Assembly (NCBI GenBank): GCA_902167325.1 | Contig: LR632930.1 | Location: 186,001-250,000 of the forward strand | Direction: 5' to 3' | Length of the DNA stretch: 64,000 nt | Origin: Chitinophaga pinensis | Lineage (GTDB): Bacteria; Bacteroidota; Bacteroidia; Chitinophagales; Chitinophagaceae | In this document: positions 8,569 to 17,740 of the stretch, in pieces | Layout: each line of letters opens with the position of its first letter | Numbering within the stretch: the stretch's first letter is position 1 | Translations under genes and position numbers: made by a program | The notes under the pieces: generated by a model | What the model was told of the DNA's origin: nothing | Seen by the model: only the letters and a program-made list of their open reading frames with translations | Databases searched by the model: none

Positions 8569-9672
8569 ATGACATTTAAGGATCGCATACAGGAGACAAA
8601 ATCAGCGCCTGACGTCTTTACCCCGGTATTTTATCACCCGGGCCAAAGCCAGGATCAGGAACAACTTCAGCAATTGCTGGAGGAAACACCGCATTTGCGG
8701 GTATACGATGAACTGGAGAGTCAGCTTCGGGAACTGGTTAAATGCCAGCACCCTGCCCGCAAACTGAGTGAAGCAGAATCTGCAGCGGCGATAACCGCCC
8801 ATCTGAATGGTGTGCCTCCCGGGCAGTACGGCGTATGGGTATATTACCCCTGGAGTGCCAAACTGGTGCATCTCCTTGGAAAAGAAGAATTTATCTACCT
8901 CCGCACATCGCGGAACATGCATAAGATCACTGCGGAAGAGCGAACTGTGCTGCTGGAAAAGAAAATAGGTGTAATCGGCCTTTCCGTTGGCCAGACCATC
9001 GCCCTCACACTTGCCATGGAGCGGGTATGCGGAGAACTCAGACTGGCAGATTTCGACGATGTGGAACTGACGAATATGAACCGCCTGCGTACTACGGTAG
9101 ATAACCTCGGGATGCCTAAAGTAATTGTGGCGGCCCGGGAAATTGCGGAAATGGACCCGTTTATCACCGTTAAGGTATTTACCGACGGCGCCACGGAAGA
9201 GAACCTCGACAGCTTCCTGACCGAAGGCGGCAAGCTCGATATCCTGGTGGAAGAGTGCGACGGTATAGACGTGAAGATCCTCAGCCGCCAGAAGGCCCGG
9301 AAACACCGCATCCCCGTTGTGATGGATACAAATGACCGCGGGATGCTCGACATCGAACGGTTCGACCTCGATCCGGAATACCCGCTGCTCCATGGCCTTA
9401 TCCCTCCCATAGAGGATTTAGGGACCCTGAAGCACCTGACAAACGAAGAAAAAATACCGATCCTGGGACCCATGGCCGGCATCGCCCATATGAGCCCCAG
9501 AATGAAATACTCGCTTGGAGAAATCGGCAAAACCATCACCACCTGGCCCCAACTGGCGTCTTCCGTTATGCTGGGTGGAGCGCTGGTGACGGATACCTGC
9601 CGTAGAATCCTGCTGGATCAGCTGCGCAGCTCCGGCAGGTATTATGTGGATTTCGATCAACTCATTCAATAA
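8569..9672 (+). CDS. ThiF/E1-like adenylyltransferase (Rv1355c-like type)
   Basis: A 367 aa cytosolic protein. Residues ~120-290 form an E1/ThiF/MoeB-type Rossmann domain: nucleotide loop KIGVIGLSVGQTIAL, then DFDDVELTNMNRLR, where the acidic residue and the Asn...Arg pair are those used by E1 enzymes to bind ATP and activate a carboxylate, then EECDGIDVK. The zinc Cys pairs of ThiF/MoeB are missing. It resembles the E1-like half of Rv1355c-type proteins, but the nitroreductase half of those is absent. It is followed after 28 bases by a GNAT-like gene and then three signalling genes on the same strand, so it probably heads an operon. The substrate is unknown. Confidence 0.82.
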   Translation: MTFKDRIQETKSAPDVFTPVFYHPGQSQDQEQLQQLLEETPHLRVYDELESQLRELVKCQHPARKLSEAESAAAITAHLNGVPPGQYGVWVYYPWSAKLVHLLGKEEFIYLRTSRNMHKITAEERTVLLEKKIGVIGLSVGQTIALTLAMERVCGELRLADFDDVELTNMNRLRTTVDNLGMPKVIVAAREIAEMDPFITVKVFTDGATEENLDSFLTEGGKLDILVEECDGIDVKILSRQKARKHRIPVVMDTNDRGMLDIERFDLDPEYPLLHGLIPPIEDLGTLKHLTNEEKIPILGPMAGIAHMSPRMKYSLGEIGKTITTWPQLASSVMLGGALVTDTCRRILLDQLRSSGRYYVDFDQLIQ

Positions 9673-9700
9673 CGCCCAATTCAACTAAACGAAGCAATCA

Positions 9701-10399
9701 ATGAGCGCACCGATCAACGTTAGGGCTTTTTTCGCACCAGACGACCCGGAAGCATGTATGCGGTTTTACGAGGGTCACAGTAAATTGCTGCAGATTTACT
9801 TTGGCATTCACAAAATCACATCCGGCAACGTGGACTGGATCAACCACAGGAATACTGTGGTGGTGATCGTGGAAGACGAGACCGGCACCAAAACTTACGG
9901 CGGAGCCCGTGTTCAGATTGCAGACGGCGTGCTGCCCCTCCCCATCGAAATGGCGGTTGGCAAATACGACCCTAAAGTGCATACAGACGTGGTTCCCGGC
10001 AGTGCCGAAATCTGCGGACTGTGGAACTCCAAAGAGGTAGCCGGCATGGGCATCGGAAGCCTTATCCTCAGCAGGGTATGCGTAGCACTTACCTCCCAGC
10101 TGCCCGTAGGCAACGTACACGTACTTTGCGCCCCTGTTACTGTAAGAGGGGCCAAAAGGGTAGGTGCTGTTATCGACACCTCCCTCGGAAATGAAGGGGT
10201 GTTTTATTATCCGAAAGACGATCTCGTGGCCACGGCCATGATCATCCGCGATAATCACGAGCTGGCCAGTGCCGACCCCTCCGAGCAGGCCCTTATCCGC
10301 GACCTGCGCGCAAATCCCAACCAGATACGCACCGAAACCGGCCCTAAAGGTACTTTCGAAGTAAATTACCTGCTCGGCCTCCCGCAAATGGTTCCCTAA
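9701..10399 (+). CDS. GNAT-like acyltransferase
   Basis: A 232 aa soluble protein. The segment EICGLWNSKEVAGMGIGS, followed by LILSRVCVAL, looks like motif A of the GNAT fold (a strand, then the Q/R-x-x-G-x-G/A acyl-CoA loop, then a helix). The N-terminal FYEGHSKLLQIYFGIHK and the strand VVVIVEDETG also fit a GNAT or N-acyl-amino-acid-synthase-like fold. Substrate and acyl donor are unknown. It lies 28 bases after the ThiF-like gene and 58 bases before a membrane histidine kinase, all on one strand, so it probably acts with the E1-like enzyme. The fold assignment rests on one motif and should be treated as likely, not certain. Confidence 0.6.
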   Translation: MSAPINVRAFFAPDDPEACMRFYEGHSKLLQIYFGIHKITSGNVDWINHRNTVVVIVEDETGTKTYGGARVQIADGVLPLPIEMAVGKYDPKVHTDVVPGSAEICGLWNSKEVAGMGIGSLILSRVCVALTSQLPVGNVHVLCAPVTVRGAKRVGAVIDTSLGNEGVFYYPKDDLVATAMIIRDNHELASADPSEQALIRDLRANPNQIRTETGPKGTFEVNYLLGLPQMVP

Positions 10400-10457
10400 A
10401 ATCCATTATGTTTGCTGCGTATTTTGCGGCCTGACTATATAACAACCGAGAACTCAA

Positions 10458-12617
10458 ATGTCTATACGTTTTTTCGCCCTGCTATTGCTTTCCTTTGCTG
10501 CCCAAATGACGACCCGCGCCCAGACGCCCGTCGCCTTCCGGGACAGCGCCAAACTTATGCAGGTCGGCGAGTTCCTCGACCTGTATATCGACAGCACTAA
10601 CGACCTCACCATCGATCAGGTCAGGAAAATGACCTTCAAGCCCTCCGGCTCCAGGGTCCCTAACCTCCAGATCACCCCCTTTACCAGCTGGGCACGCATC
10701 CTTATCTCCAATAACACCAACCTCAGCCGGCTGCTCCTCGAAGTGGAATACCCCACTATCGACGAGATCTCCCTCTACGAAGTACTCCCTTCAGGTGGCT
10801 ATAAAGTAGTGGACCTCGGGCAATACCAGCCCTATAAAATGAGGCCCGTCAATCACCAGAACTACATTTTCCCGCTGGATATTCCGCAGGATCAGACCCG
10901 GGAATACTACCTGAAGATCCGCGCCGGAGAACAGGCCCAGCTACCCGTTTACCTCGGTGCGGAAACCACCCTCTTCGCCAAAAACACCGAACGTAATTTC
11001 ATATTCGGACTGTACGCCGGCATCATCCTCGTGATGGCGCTGTATAACTTCTTTATCTGGCTCACCGTTCGCGACAACAGCTACCTCATTTACGTTACTT
11101 ATATCATTTGCGTGGGCCTCACTCAGGCTTCCCAACAGGGCTATACTTTCCGGTTCCTGTGGCCCAACAGTCCATGGCTGGCCATGCATGATACGCTCAT
11201 CATTCCTGTGCTGAACGGTATTACGGCAGCATTCTTCATCCAGTCGTTCCTCCACACCCGCGAAAAATATAAGCTGGGGCATAAACTCCTCACCGGTGTG
11301 GTTGTGGCATACTCACTGGCCTTAATACCCACTTTCCTCGATAATCATTTCGTGGCCAACATGATGACCCAGATCATCGCCATGACGGCCTCTATCCTCG
11401 CCATTTTTGTAGGTATCAGGGTGTGGCGGAATGGGTACGGACCGGCTGCCTACTTCCTCATTGCCTGGGGTATTTTCCTCGGCAGCGTGGTGATTTTTGT
11501 ACTGAGGAACTTCAACATCCTGCCTTATAATGACTTTACTTATTACGCCCTGCAGGTAGGGTCTGCCGCGGAAGTTACGCTGCTCTCCTTCGCACTGGCC
11601 AATAAGATCAATATTTACCGGAAGGAAAAAGAAGAGTCACAGGCCGTGGCGCTGCGTATGGCGCAGGAAAACGAGCAACTGGTGCGTGAGCAGAACGTGA
11701 TACTGGAAGCCAAGGTGGCTGAGCGTACCGAGGCGTTACAAACCTCCAATGGAGAGCTGAACAAAGCCCTCACCAACCTGAAAAGCGCCCAAACCCAGCT
11801 CGTGGAAGCGGAAAAGATGGCCTCCCTTGGTCAGCTCACTGCCGGTATCGCCCACGAGATCAACAACCCGATCAACTTCGTTACTTCCAATATCAAACCG
11901 CTGAAACTCGATTTCGAAGACATCCGCTCCCTCTTGCGGAAGTACGAAACCATCAGGCCGGGTGAGGATGTGGCAGGACAGCTGGCGGAGATCGAGCGGT
12001 ATAAGCAGCAGATCGATATCAATTACCTCCACGAAGAAGTAGATACCCTGATCAAAGGCATAGAAGACGGGGCCAACCGTACAGCCGAGATCGTGAAAGG
12101 GCTGCGTACTTTCAGCCGTCTCGATGAAAGCGATCTCAAATTCGTGGATATCCATGAAGGGCTTAACTCCACCATGGTGCTGCTCCGCAACAACATCCCC
12201 AAGAACGTGACCGTGCGTTATGATTATGGTGAACTGCCGAAGATAGAATGCTTCGCAGGGAAGCTCAACCAGGTGTTCCTGAACATCATCAACAACGCAC
12301 TGAACGCCATCAAAATGAAACCCGAACAGGGCGACGAGAGCCTTACGATAAAAACCCGCCTCGAAGAGGATAAGATGGTGAGCATCAGTATAAAAGATTC
12401 CGGTATCGGTATGTCGGACAAGGTAAAGGAAAAGATTTTCGAGCCGTTCTTCACGACCAAGGATGTCGGGGAAGGCACTGGCCTCGGGCTGTCTATCGTT
12501 TTTAGCATTATCGAGAAGCACCAGGGGAGAATTGCGGTGAATTCGGAACCCGGCAAGGGAGCGGAATTTATCATATATTTACCCCAGAATGTGCCTATCG
12601 CCCAGAGTCATGCGTAA
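10458..12617 (+). CDS. 7TMR-DISM sensor histidine kinase
   Basis: 719 aa. Order of parts: signal peptide (1-22, ending TTRAQT), an extracellular beta-rich 7TMR-DISM ligand domain (about 30-175), seven membrane segments (about 180-385, beginning NFIFGLYAGIILVMALYNFF), a coiled coil (about 386-455), a HisKA domain with phospho-acceptor His466 in GQLTAGIAHEINNPINFV, and an ATPase domain with N box NIINNALNAI, G1 DSGIGMS and G2 GEGTGLGLS. Extracellular DISM domains are thought to bind small molecules or sugars. The phosphate probably passes to the receiver proteins encoded next. The ATG follows the GNAT-like gene by 58 bases. Confidence 0.95.
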   Translation: MSIRFFALLLLSFAAQMTTRAQTPVAFRDSAKLMQVGEFLDLYIDSTNDLTIDQVRKMTFKPSGSRVPNLQITPFTSWARILISNNTNLSRLLLEVEYPTIDEISLYEVLPSGGYKVVDLGQYQPYKMRPVNHQNYIFPLDIPQDQTREYYLKIRAGEQAQLPVYLGAETTLFAKNTERNFIFGLYAGIILVMALYNFFIWLTVRDNSYLIYVTYIICVGLTQASQQGYTFRFLWPNSPWLAMHDTLIIPVLNGITAAFFIQSFLHTREKYKLGHKLLTGVVVAYSLALIPTFLDNHFVANMMTQIIAMTASILAIFVGIRVWRNGYGPAAYFLIAWGIFLGSVVIFVLRNFNILPYNDFTYYALQVGSAAEVTLLSFALANKINIYRKEKEESQAVALRMAQENEQLVREQNVILEAKVAERTEALQTSNGELNKALTNLKSAQTQLVEAEKMASLGQLTAGIAHEINNPINFVTSNIKPLKLDFEDIRSLLRKYETIRPGEDVAGQLAEIERYKQQIDINYLHEEVDTLIKGIEDGANRTAEIVKGLRTFSRLDESDLKFVDIHEGLNSTMVLLRNNIPKNVTVRYDYGELPKIECFAGKLNQVFLNIINNALNAIKMKPEQGDESLTIKTRLEEDKMVSISIKDSGIGMSDKVKEKIFEPFFTTKDVGEGTGLGLSIVFSIIEKHQGRIAVNSEPGKGAEFIIYLPQNVPIAQSHA

Positions 12618-12639
12618 ATAAAAGCAGAAAGAACCCTAC

Positions 12640-13737
12640 ATGAAAAATAACCGTATCAGGATATTGTACATCGACGACGAGGTACATAACCTTAATGCAT
12701 TCCGCGCCAATTTCCGCAGAACGTATGAGATATACACCGCGAGTTCTGCGGCTGAAGGCATGCAGGTACTGAAAGGAATTGAGGTACATATCATCATCGC
12801 GGATCAGAAAATGCCCACTACAACGGGGGTTGAGTTCTTTAACGAAATCAAGGACCTCCTGCCCGACCCCATCCGCATCCTCCTTACCGGCTATACGGAC
12901 GTGGAAGATATCATTGACGCCATCAACAAAGGACATATCTACTCCTACATTAAAAAGCCCTGGGATGAGCACGAGCTGTTCAAAACCATCAACAACGCCT
13001 ACGAGATTTATTCCGCCCGCAAGCTGCTGAAGGAAAAAGTACTGGAGCTGGAAAAAACGAACGATGAACTGAACCGTTTTATCTATTCCACTTCCCACGA
13101 CCTCCGCGCTCCCCTCATGAGCGTACAGGGGATCATCAACCTCAGCAGGCTCGATAATACCATGACCGACCCGCAGGGGTATATGGGCATGATCGAGGTT
13201 TGTATTACCCGGCTGGATAGCTTTATCCAGAAAATCATAGAATATTACCGCAACTCACGGCTGGATCTGGAGTACGAGAAAATCGACTTCAATGCCCTGA
13301 TGAATGACTGTATTGATACTTTTAAACACCAGAATACCGCTATCAACTTCAATGTGAATGTAGACCAGCCGGTGCCATTTAAGGGTGATTTCTTCCGGAT
13401 TAGCGTTATCCTGAACAATCTTATCAGCAATGCCGTTAAGTATCAGAAGCCGGACGAAGCCGTCCCGCAGGTCAATCTCTCTGTAAAAGTGGAACCTCAT
13501 AAGGCAACAATCCGTATAGAAGATAATGGTATCGGGATTCTCAGCGAGCACCTGAGCAACATATTCAAAATGTTCTTCCGCTCCAAGAACAACAACAAGC
13601 CCGGAAGCGGTATTGGCCTGTATATTGTAAAAGAAGCCCTCAATAAAATCGGGGGCACCATTGGCGTAGATTCCCGTTACGGAGAAGGCACGCAATTTGA
13701 AATTACCATTCCGAACAGAAATGAATTCGATACCTGA
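12640..13737 (+). CDS. Receiver-histidine kinase hybrid
   Basis: 365 aa, cytosolic. An N-terminal receiver (1-120; acidic pair in YIDDE, phospho-acceptor Asp55 in IIADQKMP, Lys in IKKPWDE) is followed by a coiled coil and a HisKA domain with His153 in FIYSTSHDLRAPL, then an ATPase domain (DNGIGI, GSGIGLYIV). With no sensor of its own it probably receives phosphate from the DISM kinase 22 bases upstream and changes its own kinase output. It is a middle step in a phosphorelay within the 8.5-14.1 kb cassette. Its 3' end overlaps the next gene. Confidence 0.93.
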   Translation: MKNNRIRILYIDDEVHNLNAFRANFRRTYEIYTASSAAEGMQVLKGIEVHIIIADQKMPTTTGVEFFNEIKDLLPDPIRILLTGYTDVEDIIDAINKGHIYSYIKKPWDEHELFKTINNAYEIYSARKLLKEKVLELEKTNDELNRFIYSTSHDLRAPLMSVQGIINLSRLDNTMTDPQGYMGMIEVCITRLDSFIQKIIEYYRNSRLDLEYEKIDFNALMNDCIDTFKHQNTAINFNVNVDQPVPFKGDFFRISVILNNLISNAVKYQKPDEAVPQVNLSVKVEPHKATIRIEDNGIGILSEHLSNIFKMFFRSKNNNKPGSGIGLYIVKEALNKIGGTIGVDSRYGEGTQFEITIPNRNEFDT

Positions 13738-14140
13738 TCTGCGCGTAATACTAATCGACGACAACGACATCGATCTGCTGCTGCATGAACGGTTAATATC
13801 CATTCAGCAGATCAGCAGAACGATCCTTTCATTCAGCAATGCCAACAAAGCGCTGGAATTCCTTTCCAGCAACATTACCCTTCCCCACATCCCTCCCACT
13901 GTTATCCTCCTCGATATCCAGATGCCGGAAATGGATGGTTTCGAATTCCTCCGGTCTTTCGACTCTTACCCGCAGAAGATCAAGAATCAGTGCTATATCA
14001 TCATGGTTTCCTCTTCACTCGATTTCGGCGATATTTCCCGGACCAATGCCAACCCCATGGTGATACGCCTGCTGAAGAAACCGCTGCAGCCCAAAGAGCT
14101 GAAAGACGTGATCGAAGGCATTTTCCGCGATCCCCTTTAG
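13721..14140 (+). CDS. Single-domain response regulator
   Basis: About 139 aa, a receiver domain only: ILIDDND acidic cluster, phospho-acceptor Asp in VILLDIQMPEMDG, Thr/Ser position in IIMVSSS, and Lys in RLLKKPL. No output domain, so it either passes phosphate on or works by protein contact. The ATG at 13721 (MNSIPDLRV) is preferred; it overlaps the end of the receiver-kinase gene by 17 bases, which suggests translational coupling. It closes the cassette; a hairpin follows. Confidence 0.9.
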   Translation: MNSIPDLRVILIDDNDIDLLLHERLISIQQISRTILSFSNANKALEFLSSNITLPHIPPTVILLDIQMPEMDGFEFLRSFDSYPQKIKNQCYIIMVSSSLDFGDISRTNANPMVIRLLKKPLQPKELKDVIEGIFRDPL

Positions 14141-14151
14141 AACAAAAAAAA

Positions 14152-14178
14152 GGCTTCTTCATGCGAGATGAAGAAGCC
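14152..14178. terminator. Terminator between the signalling cassette and degP
   Basis: A 10-bp perfect stem (GGCTTCTTCA with TGAAGAAGCC, loop TGCGAGA). On the minus strand it is followed by eight T residues, so it is strongest for degP; it can also end the plus-strand cassette. Confidence 0.8.
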
Positions 14179-14236
14179 ATATAAGTTTCCCGGGCATTGC
14201 GGCCCGGAAAACGGACCCCCTGGTTACAATTCCTGC

Positions 14237-15727
14237 TTAATAGTCGTTAATTCCGTAATAATACGTTTTTCCACTGCCAGGGTACATCCCTTCAATCTGG
14301 AAATTACCGCTTTGGCGCGCCAGGGCTGCTTTCAATTCTTCCACCGTGCGTACGGCAATACCACCCACACGGGTTATTACAAATCCTTCCTTCATGTTCG
14401 TTTGCTCATCGAGCAGGCCGCCATCTGCGATTGACTGTACCTGTACCCCGCCTGCAATACCCATACGGGCTGCATCTTGACGGGAAAGCGCTGCAAATTC
14501 AGCACCCAGTGCGTTTACCGAAGCATTATTACCTGCGGTCATATTGCCAAGCTTACCTTTCAATGTTGCTTCCACCTTGCTTTCTGCGCCATTGCGCTGC
14601 AGTGAGAGCGCAACCTTGTCGCCGGGTTTCAGCCTTGCTATTTGTTCAGACAATTCGGAGCCGGAGTGTACCGCACTGCCGTTTACTGCCGTAATAAGAT
14701 CACCTTTCTTCACACCAGCTGCTGCAGCCGCACCGGCAGGATCAGTGCCTATCACATACACACCTTCTGAGTTTGAACCGGCAATACCCAGCTCTTTCTT
14801 CTGTGCGTCATCGAGGTTATCTGGCGCCATAGAGATGCCAAGGTACCCGCGCTGAACGCTGCCGAATTGCTTGATATCATTCACCACCTTTTTCATAAGG
14901 TTGGATGGAATGGAATAGGCATACCCGGCATATGCGCCTGTAGGCGAGGCAATGGCTGAGTTGATACCGATAAGCTCACCATTGGTGTTCACCAATGCAC
15001 CGCCACTGCTGCCGGGGTTCACTGCCGCATCTGTTTGCAGGAATGCTTCCACCGGAGCGGAACCCTGCCGGTTGATACCGATACTGCGGGATTTAGCGCT
15101 GATGATACCCTGTGTAACGGTTACGTCGAGGTTAAGCGGATAACCTACCGCCAGTACCCACTGGCCCAGCCGTACATCGTCGGAGTTACCTACAGGAATA
15201 GCAGGCAGGTTCTTAGCGTCTATTTTAATAAGCGCCAGGTCGGTATTCGGATCTGTACCTACTACCTCCGCCTTGTAATTCTTACGGTCGGTAAGTGTAA
15301 CGGTGATCTCGGAAGCGCCATCCACCACGTGGTTGTTGGTCACGATAAAGCCGTCGGGACTAATGATCACACCCGATCCGGAAGCTTTCTGATCAGGACG
15401 GTTAAATTGCCTGCGTGGACCGCCTTCGCCAAAGAAGCGGCGGAAGATGTCGTCGTCCATTCCTTCGAATTGGTCTGTTTGTGCAGATTGTTTGTATTTA
15501 ACAACCGTGCGGATATGCACAACGGAGGGTACCGCATTCCCCGCCGCCTTTTCAAAATCAGTAGGCTGGGCCGTAGCCGGGCCTGAATATGCTGTTTGAA
15601 TGAGGGGTTGGGGATTTTCGATGCCGATACTTTCCGAAATTCTGCCGGCCTTGCCGCTGAGGACGAAACCGCCGGCTACCACGGCCCCTGCAATGAGGAG
15701 GCCTGTGAAGAGTTTCTTTGTATTCAT
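14237..15727 (-). CDS. degP: Do-family serine protease DegP/HtrA
   Basis: A periplasmic chaperone-protease for misfolded envelope proteins, 496 aa from the ATG at MNTKKLFTG. A signal/anchor segment (LLIAGAVVAGGFVL) is followed by a trypsin-like domain with His133 (TNNHVVDG), Asp163 (NTDLALIKI) and Ser241 (NPGSSGGALV), then two PDZ domains (about 280-370 and 390-485). An upstream in-frame ATG at 15760 would add 11 residues that do not look like a signal. It lies downstream of an OmpR-type regulator and its kinase on the same strand. A perfect-looking 11-bp tandem repeat sits 37 bases before the start, so envelope-stress control as in CpxR/DegP is plausible. Confidence 0.95.
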   Translation of the reverse strand: MNTKKLFTGLLIAGAVVAGGFVLSGKAGRISESIGIENPQPLIQTAYSGPATAQPTDFEKAAGNAVPSVVHIRTVVKYKQSAQTDQFEGMDDDIFRRFFGEGGPRRQFNRPDQKASGSGVIISPDGFIVTNNHVVDGASEITVTLTDRKNYKAEVVGTDPNTDLALIKIDAKNLPAIPVGNSDDVRLGQWVLAVGYPLNLDVTVTQGIISAKSRSIGINRQGSAPVEAFLQTDAAVNPGSSGGALVNTNGELIGINSAIASPTGAYAGYAYSIPSNLMKKVVNDIKQFGSVQRGYLGISMAPDNLDDAQKKELGIAGSNSEGVYVIGTDPAGAAAAAGVKKGDLITAVNGSAVHSGSELSEQIARLKPGDKVALSLQRNGAESKVEATLKGKLGNMTAGNNASVNALGAEFAALSRQDAARMGIAGGVQVQSIADGGLLDEQTNMKEGFVITRVGGIAVRTVEELKAALARQSGNFQIEGMYPGSGKTYYYGINDY

Positions 15728-15763
15728 TGTATCCAGTGTTTTATGACGTAAAACTGCCATGGC

Positions 15764-15785
15764 ATTCTGAATACATTCTGAATAT
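15764..15785 (+). promoter_or_regulatory. 11-bp tandem repeat before degP, candidate response-regulator site
   Basis: ATTCTGAATAC followed at once by ATTCTGAATAT: ten of eleven positions identical, spacing one helical turn. OmpR/PhoB-type regulators bind such direct repeats. It lies 37 bases upstream of the degP start, between degP and its likely regulators. Confidence 0.6.
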
Positions 15786-15805
15786 CGGGGGAAAGGGGGT
15801 GGATT

Positions 15806-17041
15806 TTAACTTTTCATTATCACCTGAAAGCTGTGCAGTGTGTTCTCCCAGCGGTACTTCACTTCAAACCCATACAGGTCGCAGATCTTACGGACGATCT
15901 CCAGGCCCAGTCCCATCGATTCCGCATCTTTACTGTTTTTGGCAAAGCGCTGGAAAATACGCTCTTCCGGCAATGGATATGGCTGGCCGGTATTACTGAT
16001 AGTGAGTGTTCCATTAGCGCCTTTCACAACCAGCTTCCCTTCTGCCACATTGTGCCTGATAGCATTGGAAAGCAGGTTACCCAGCAGTACTTCCAGCAAA
16101 TTAGGGCTCATGGTCACCTTTAGCTCGTCTAACCAGTCTTCCTCCACACGCAGCTGCTGCTGCGCAATCTGAGGCTCGTACTGGGCAAGGAGGTGCTTTG
16201 CGGTATCACGTACAGAAACCTCCGCAGTTTCAGGGAATTGCCCGTTCTGAATACGCGTAAGCAGCAAAAGTCCTTTGTTAAGCCGGGCCATACGGTGACT
16301 GGCATCCGCCAGCTCAGTGATCAGGGTGGCCTGCTGCTCGGAAAGCGGACTGGTTTGCATGAGCATTTCCAGTTTACCCTGGAACACTGCCAGCGGTGTA
16401 CGCAGTTCGTGCGATGCATTTTCTGCAAACTCTTTCTGCGAAAGGTAGGATTGGCGGCTTCTTTCTGCCAGTTGCTCCACCGCAGTGTTCAGCTCTGCAA
16501 ATTCAGTGATGCCGGAGGGCGCAAGCTGCAATGGCCCGGGATCATCCACTTTATATGCCCGCAGCTTCCGGAGCGTTTGGTAAAACGGCTTCCAGATGCG
16601 GCGCGCAAGAGATTGATTAATGAGTAAAAGGCCTGAAAGCAACAGGATCAGTAATACTGATTGCAGAATAATAATACTCCCGATCAGCCGCTGATGATCG
16701 GCCAGTGATGATTTGATCTGCAGCCGGTATGTTTCCTGATTGATCACGAGGTAGGAAGTGAGCAACCGGTATTTGTCTGTAGTATACAGTGAATCCCCAC
16801 CGGGTTGCGGAGGTGCCTTCTCCAAAGTAACCCCATCTTCCAGCCTTGGCTGCGGTGTTCCGGGATGAATTTCCATCACACGCAGCCTGGGTATCAGCTC
16901 GGTTTTAGAGGCTACAAGGCTCGCATCGATATTGGAAATTACAATGCGCTGCAGCACGAAATAAAACACGGGAATGGCTACCATAAGCAGTACTATGGAC
17001 AGCCAGAAGTAATATTGCAATGTTTTATTCAGCAGCTTCAT
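15806..17041 (-). CDS. Sensor histidine kinase (partner of the 17063-17740 regulator)
   Basis: 411 aa, inner membrane. Two membrane segments (about 10-33 and 122-142) enclose a periplasmic sensor part of about 90 residues. Then come a linker, a HisKA domain with the phospho-acceptor in FAENASHELRTPLA, and an ATPase domain with N box LGNLLSNAIRHN and G2 MGLGLEIV. The G1 region reads ISNTGQPY, where many kinases have DxGxG; the same SNTG form occurs in the second kinase of this window (54060-55385). The gene starts 21 bases after the response regulator gene on the same strand, so they form an operon. Confidence 0.92.
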   Translation of the reverse strand: MKLLNKTLQYYFWLSIVLLMVAIPVFYFVLQRIVISNIDASLVASKTELIPRLRVMEIHPGTPQPRLEDGVTLEKAPPQPGGDSLYTTDKYRLLTSYLVINQETYRLQIKSSLADHQRLIGSIIILQSVLLILLLSGLLLINQSLARRIWKPFYQTLRKLRAYKVDDPGPLQLAPSGITEFAELNTAVEQLAERSRQSYLSQKEFAENASHELRTPLAVFQGKLEMLMQTSPLSEQQATLITELADASHRMARLNKGLLLLTRIQNGQFPETAEVSVRDTAKHLLAQYEPQIAQQQLRVEEDWLDELKVTMSPNLLEVLLGNLLSNAIRHNVAEGKLVVKGANGTLTISNTGQPYPLPEERIFQRFAKNSKDAESMGLGLEIVRKICDLYGFEVKYRWENTLHSFQVIMKS

Positions 17042-17062
17042 CAGTGATCAGTTTATACCTTA

Positions 17063-17740
17063 TTAAGAAGCTTCGAGTTTATATCCCATACCATATACCG
17101 CCTTGATACGGTCTGTCCAGCCGGCCTGTATGAGTTTCTTTTTAAGATTCTTCATGTGGGCGTAAATGAAATCGTAGTTATCGAACAGTCCTTCACCATC
17201 TCCGGAAAGATGTTCTGCGATGGCATGTTTGGAAACGACGCGGTTACGGTTGGTGAGCAGATAAAGTAACAGATCGTATTCGGACCTTGTGAGGTCTGCC
17301 GGCTGTTGCCCGACACGTACAGTTCTGGCGGCGGTATCTACCGTCAGGCCGGCGGCTTCGAGTATGGAAGATCCGGAAAATCTGCGGCGGCGGATAACAG
17401 CAGCAATGCGGGCACTTAACTCGGAGAGATGGAATGGTTTAACGAGGTAATCATCGGCCCCCAGCTGAAGACCGGTGATACGGTCATCAATACCATCGCG
17501 GGCAGAAATGATGATGACGCCATCCGTTTTGTTATTATCCCGCAGTGCCTTCAGCACTTGCAGACCATTACCGTCGGGCAGGGAAATATCGAGGAGGATG
17601 CAGTCGTAATCGAACGATTCTATCCGCTGGAGCGCAGTGTGCTTATCAGCGACCAGCTCACAGGTGTAGGACTCTGCCTGGAGATACTCGGCGATGCTTT
17701 GGCCGAGGGCTTTTTCGTCTTCGATGATGAGGATCTTCAT
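17063..17740 (-). CDS. OmpR/PhoB-family response regulator
   Basis: 225 aa. Receiver domain with the IIEDE acidic group, Asp51 in CILLDISLPDGNG, and Lys in DYLVKPFH. C-terminal winged helix (about 128-222) with TRSEYDLLLYLLTNRNRVVSK and the end YGMGYKLE. It is the first gene of a regulator-kinase operon with degP downstream. It is close in length and pattern to the regulator at 55395-56078; the likely target repeats of the two are also alike. Confidence 0.94.
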   Translation of the reverse strand: MKILIIEDEKALGQSIAEYLQAESYTCELVADKHTALQRIESFDYDCILLDISLPDGNGLQVLKALRDNNKTDGVIIISARDGIDDRITGLQLGADDYLVKPFHLSELSARIAAVIRRRRFSGSSILEAAGLTVDTAARTVRVGQQPADLTRSEYDLLLYLLTNRNRVVSKHAIAEHLSGDGEGLFDNYDFIYAHMKNLKKKLIQAGWTDRIKAVYGMGYKLEAS

